Source of the DNA: Deinococcus sp. QL22
Lineage (GTDB): Bacteria; Deinococcota; Deinococci; Deinococcales; Deinococcaceae
Direction of reading: 5' to 3'
Assembly: GCF_023370075.1 (NCBI RefSeq)
Contig: NZ_CP097149.1
Coordinates: 3,098,001 to 3,162,000 of the forward strand
DNA length: 64,000 bases
In this document: in pieces, positions 63,843 to 64,000 of the stretch
Layout of the letters: every line of letters starts with the position of its first letter
Position numbering within the stretch: position 1 is the stretch's first letter
The notes under the pieces: model-generated
What the model saw: only the letters and a program-made list of their open reading frames with translations
Databases searched by the model: none
Told to the model about the DNA's origin: nothing
Position numbers and translations under genes: made by a program

Positions 63843-64000
63843 TAGCAGGTGTCCTCATTCCACGCTTTTTCGCGTGAGGCCAGTTGTTTGAGTTGGTTCA
63901 GCAGGTCTTGGGCGTCCACTTCAGGCCCCTGGTTTTCGACCTTCAGGGCGTAGCTGTTGTGGATGGTGATCGTCTTGGACATCGGCCCTGCTGGCACGTT
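63842..64000 (-). CDS. Tape-measure protein C-terminus, partial
   Basis: The window edge cuts this gene. The 52 visible codons end ...LLNQLKQLASREKAWNEDTC, helical and charged. Being upstream of the tail genes and in the normal tape-measure position, it is most simply the tape-measure C-terminus. An internal ATG (MSKTITIHNSYALK) could also begin a small separate protein. Confidence 0.45.
   Translation of the reverse strand, partial: NVPAGPMSKTITIHNSYALKVENQGPEVDAQDLLNQLKQLASREKAWNEDTC

Larger units (their letters stand above)
50054..64000 (-). mobile_element. Prophage late region (tail, lysis), continues past the right edge
   Basis: A continuous leftward operon with siphovirus-like order: tape-measure C-terminus, two small tail proteins, two large hub/tail proteins, fibre-type proteins, then holin-like proteins, an M23 endolysin and a lipoprotein. 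Many genes overlap by 4 nt. Head and integration genes are not in the window. Confidence 0.8.

Overview
This GC-rich window is best explained as chromosome of a Deinococcus species. The evidence is a stand-alone LysW-lysine/ornithine hydrolase (lysK), SpoVS in a non-sporulating context, an EF-G-like second GTPase, a U32 peptidase/rRNA hydroxylase, and many genes whose -10 hexamer lies 5-8 nt before the start codon (leaderless transcripts). I found no tRNA, rRNA or CRISPR array.

Positions 1-25200 are ordinary chromosome. They hold a ribbon-helix-helix-like regulator, a LysM/NlpC cell-wall hydrolase, transporters (MFS, SLC13, EamA, an ABC exporter pair), lysK, aroA and proB, a xanthorhodopsin-type proton pump, a carboxynorspermidine/saccharopine dehydrogenase-like enzyme, a DUF402 protein, a U32 protein, two rhodaneses and a MIP18/DUF59 factor. 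Positions 25283-28770 hold a 3.5-kb palindromic insertion: two IS110 copies in inverted orientation around an IS4-type transposase, bounded by a 9-bp direct repeat inside an older hairpin. Positions 28900-40665 return to chromosome: a YugP-type zinc peptidase, spoVS, a GGDEF plus HD-GYP protein, gltB, the EF-G-like GTPase and an MnmC-like methyltransferase.

At about 40770 the chromosome breaks inside comF. Only its last ~30 codons remain, and everything to the right edge looks accessory. Positions 40800-48000 form a patchwork of small genes, a diguanylate cyclase, a SUKH (SMI1/KNR4) protein, two lipoproteins, a truncated/intact paralogue pair, a transposase remnant and several families of repeated hairpins, including a twice-repeated structured-RNA-plus-terminator unit. 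Positions 48019-49832 encode a Septu-like pair (HNH nuclease and ATPase). From about 50050 to the window end lies a leftward prophage late operon: the tape-measure C-terminus, tail hub and fibre proteins, then holin-like proteins, an M23 endolysin, a spike-like protein and a lipoprotein, many with 4-nt start/stop overlaps. The Septu genes sit downstream on the same strand, as a cargo position would predict.

The most interesting points are the palindromic IS mosaic with its candidate bridge RNAs, the deletion-only difference between its two IS110 copies (probably a sequence-polishing artefact), the comF junction, and the repeated RNA unit at 41297 and 44451.
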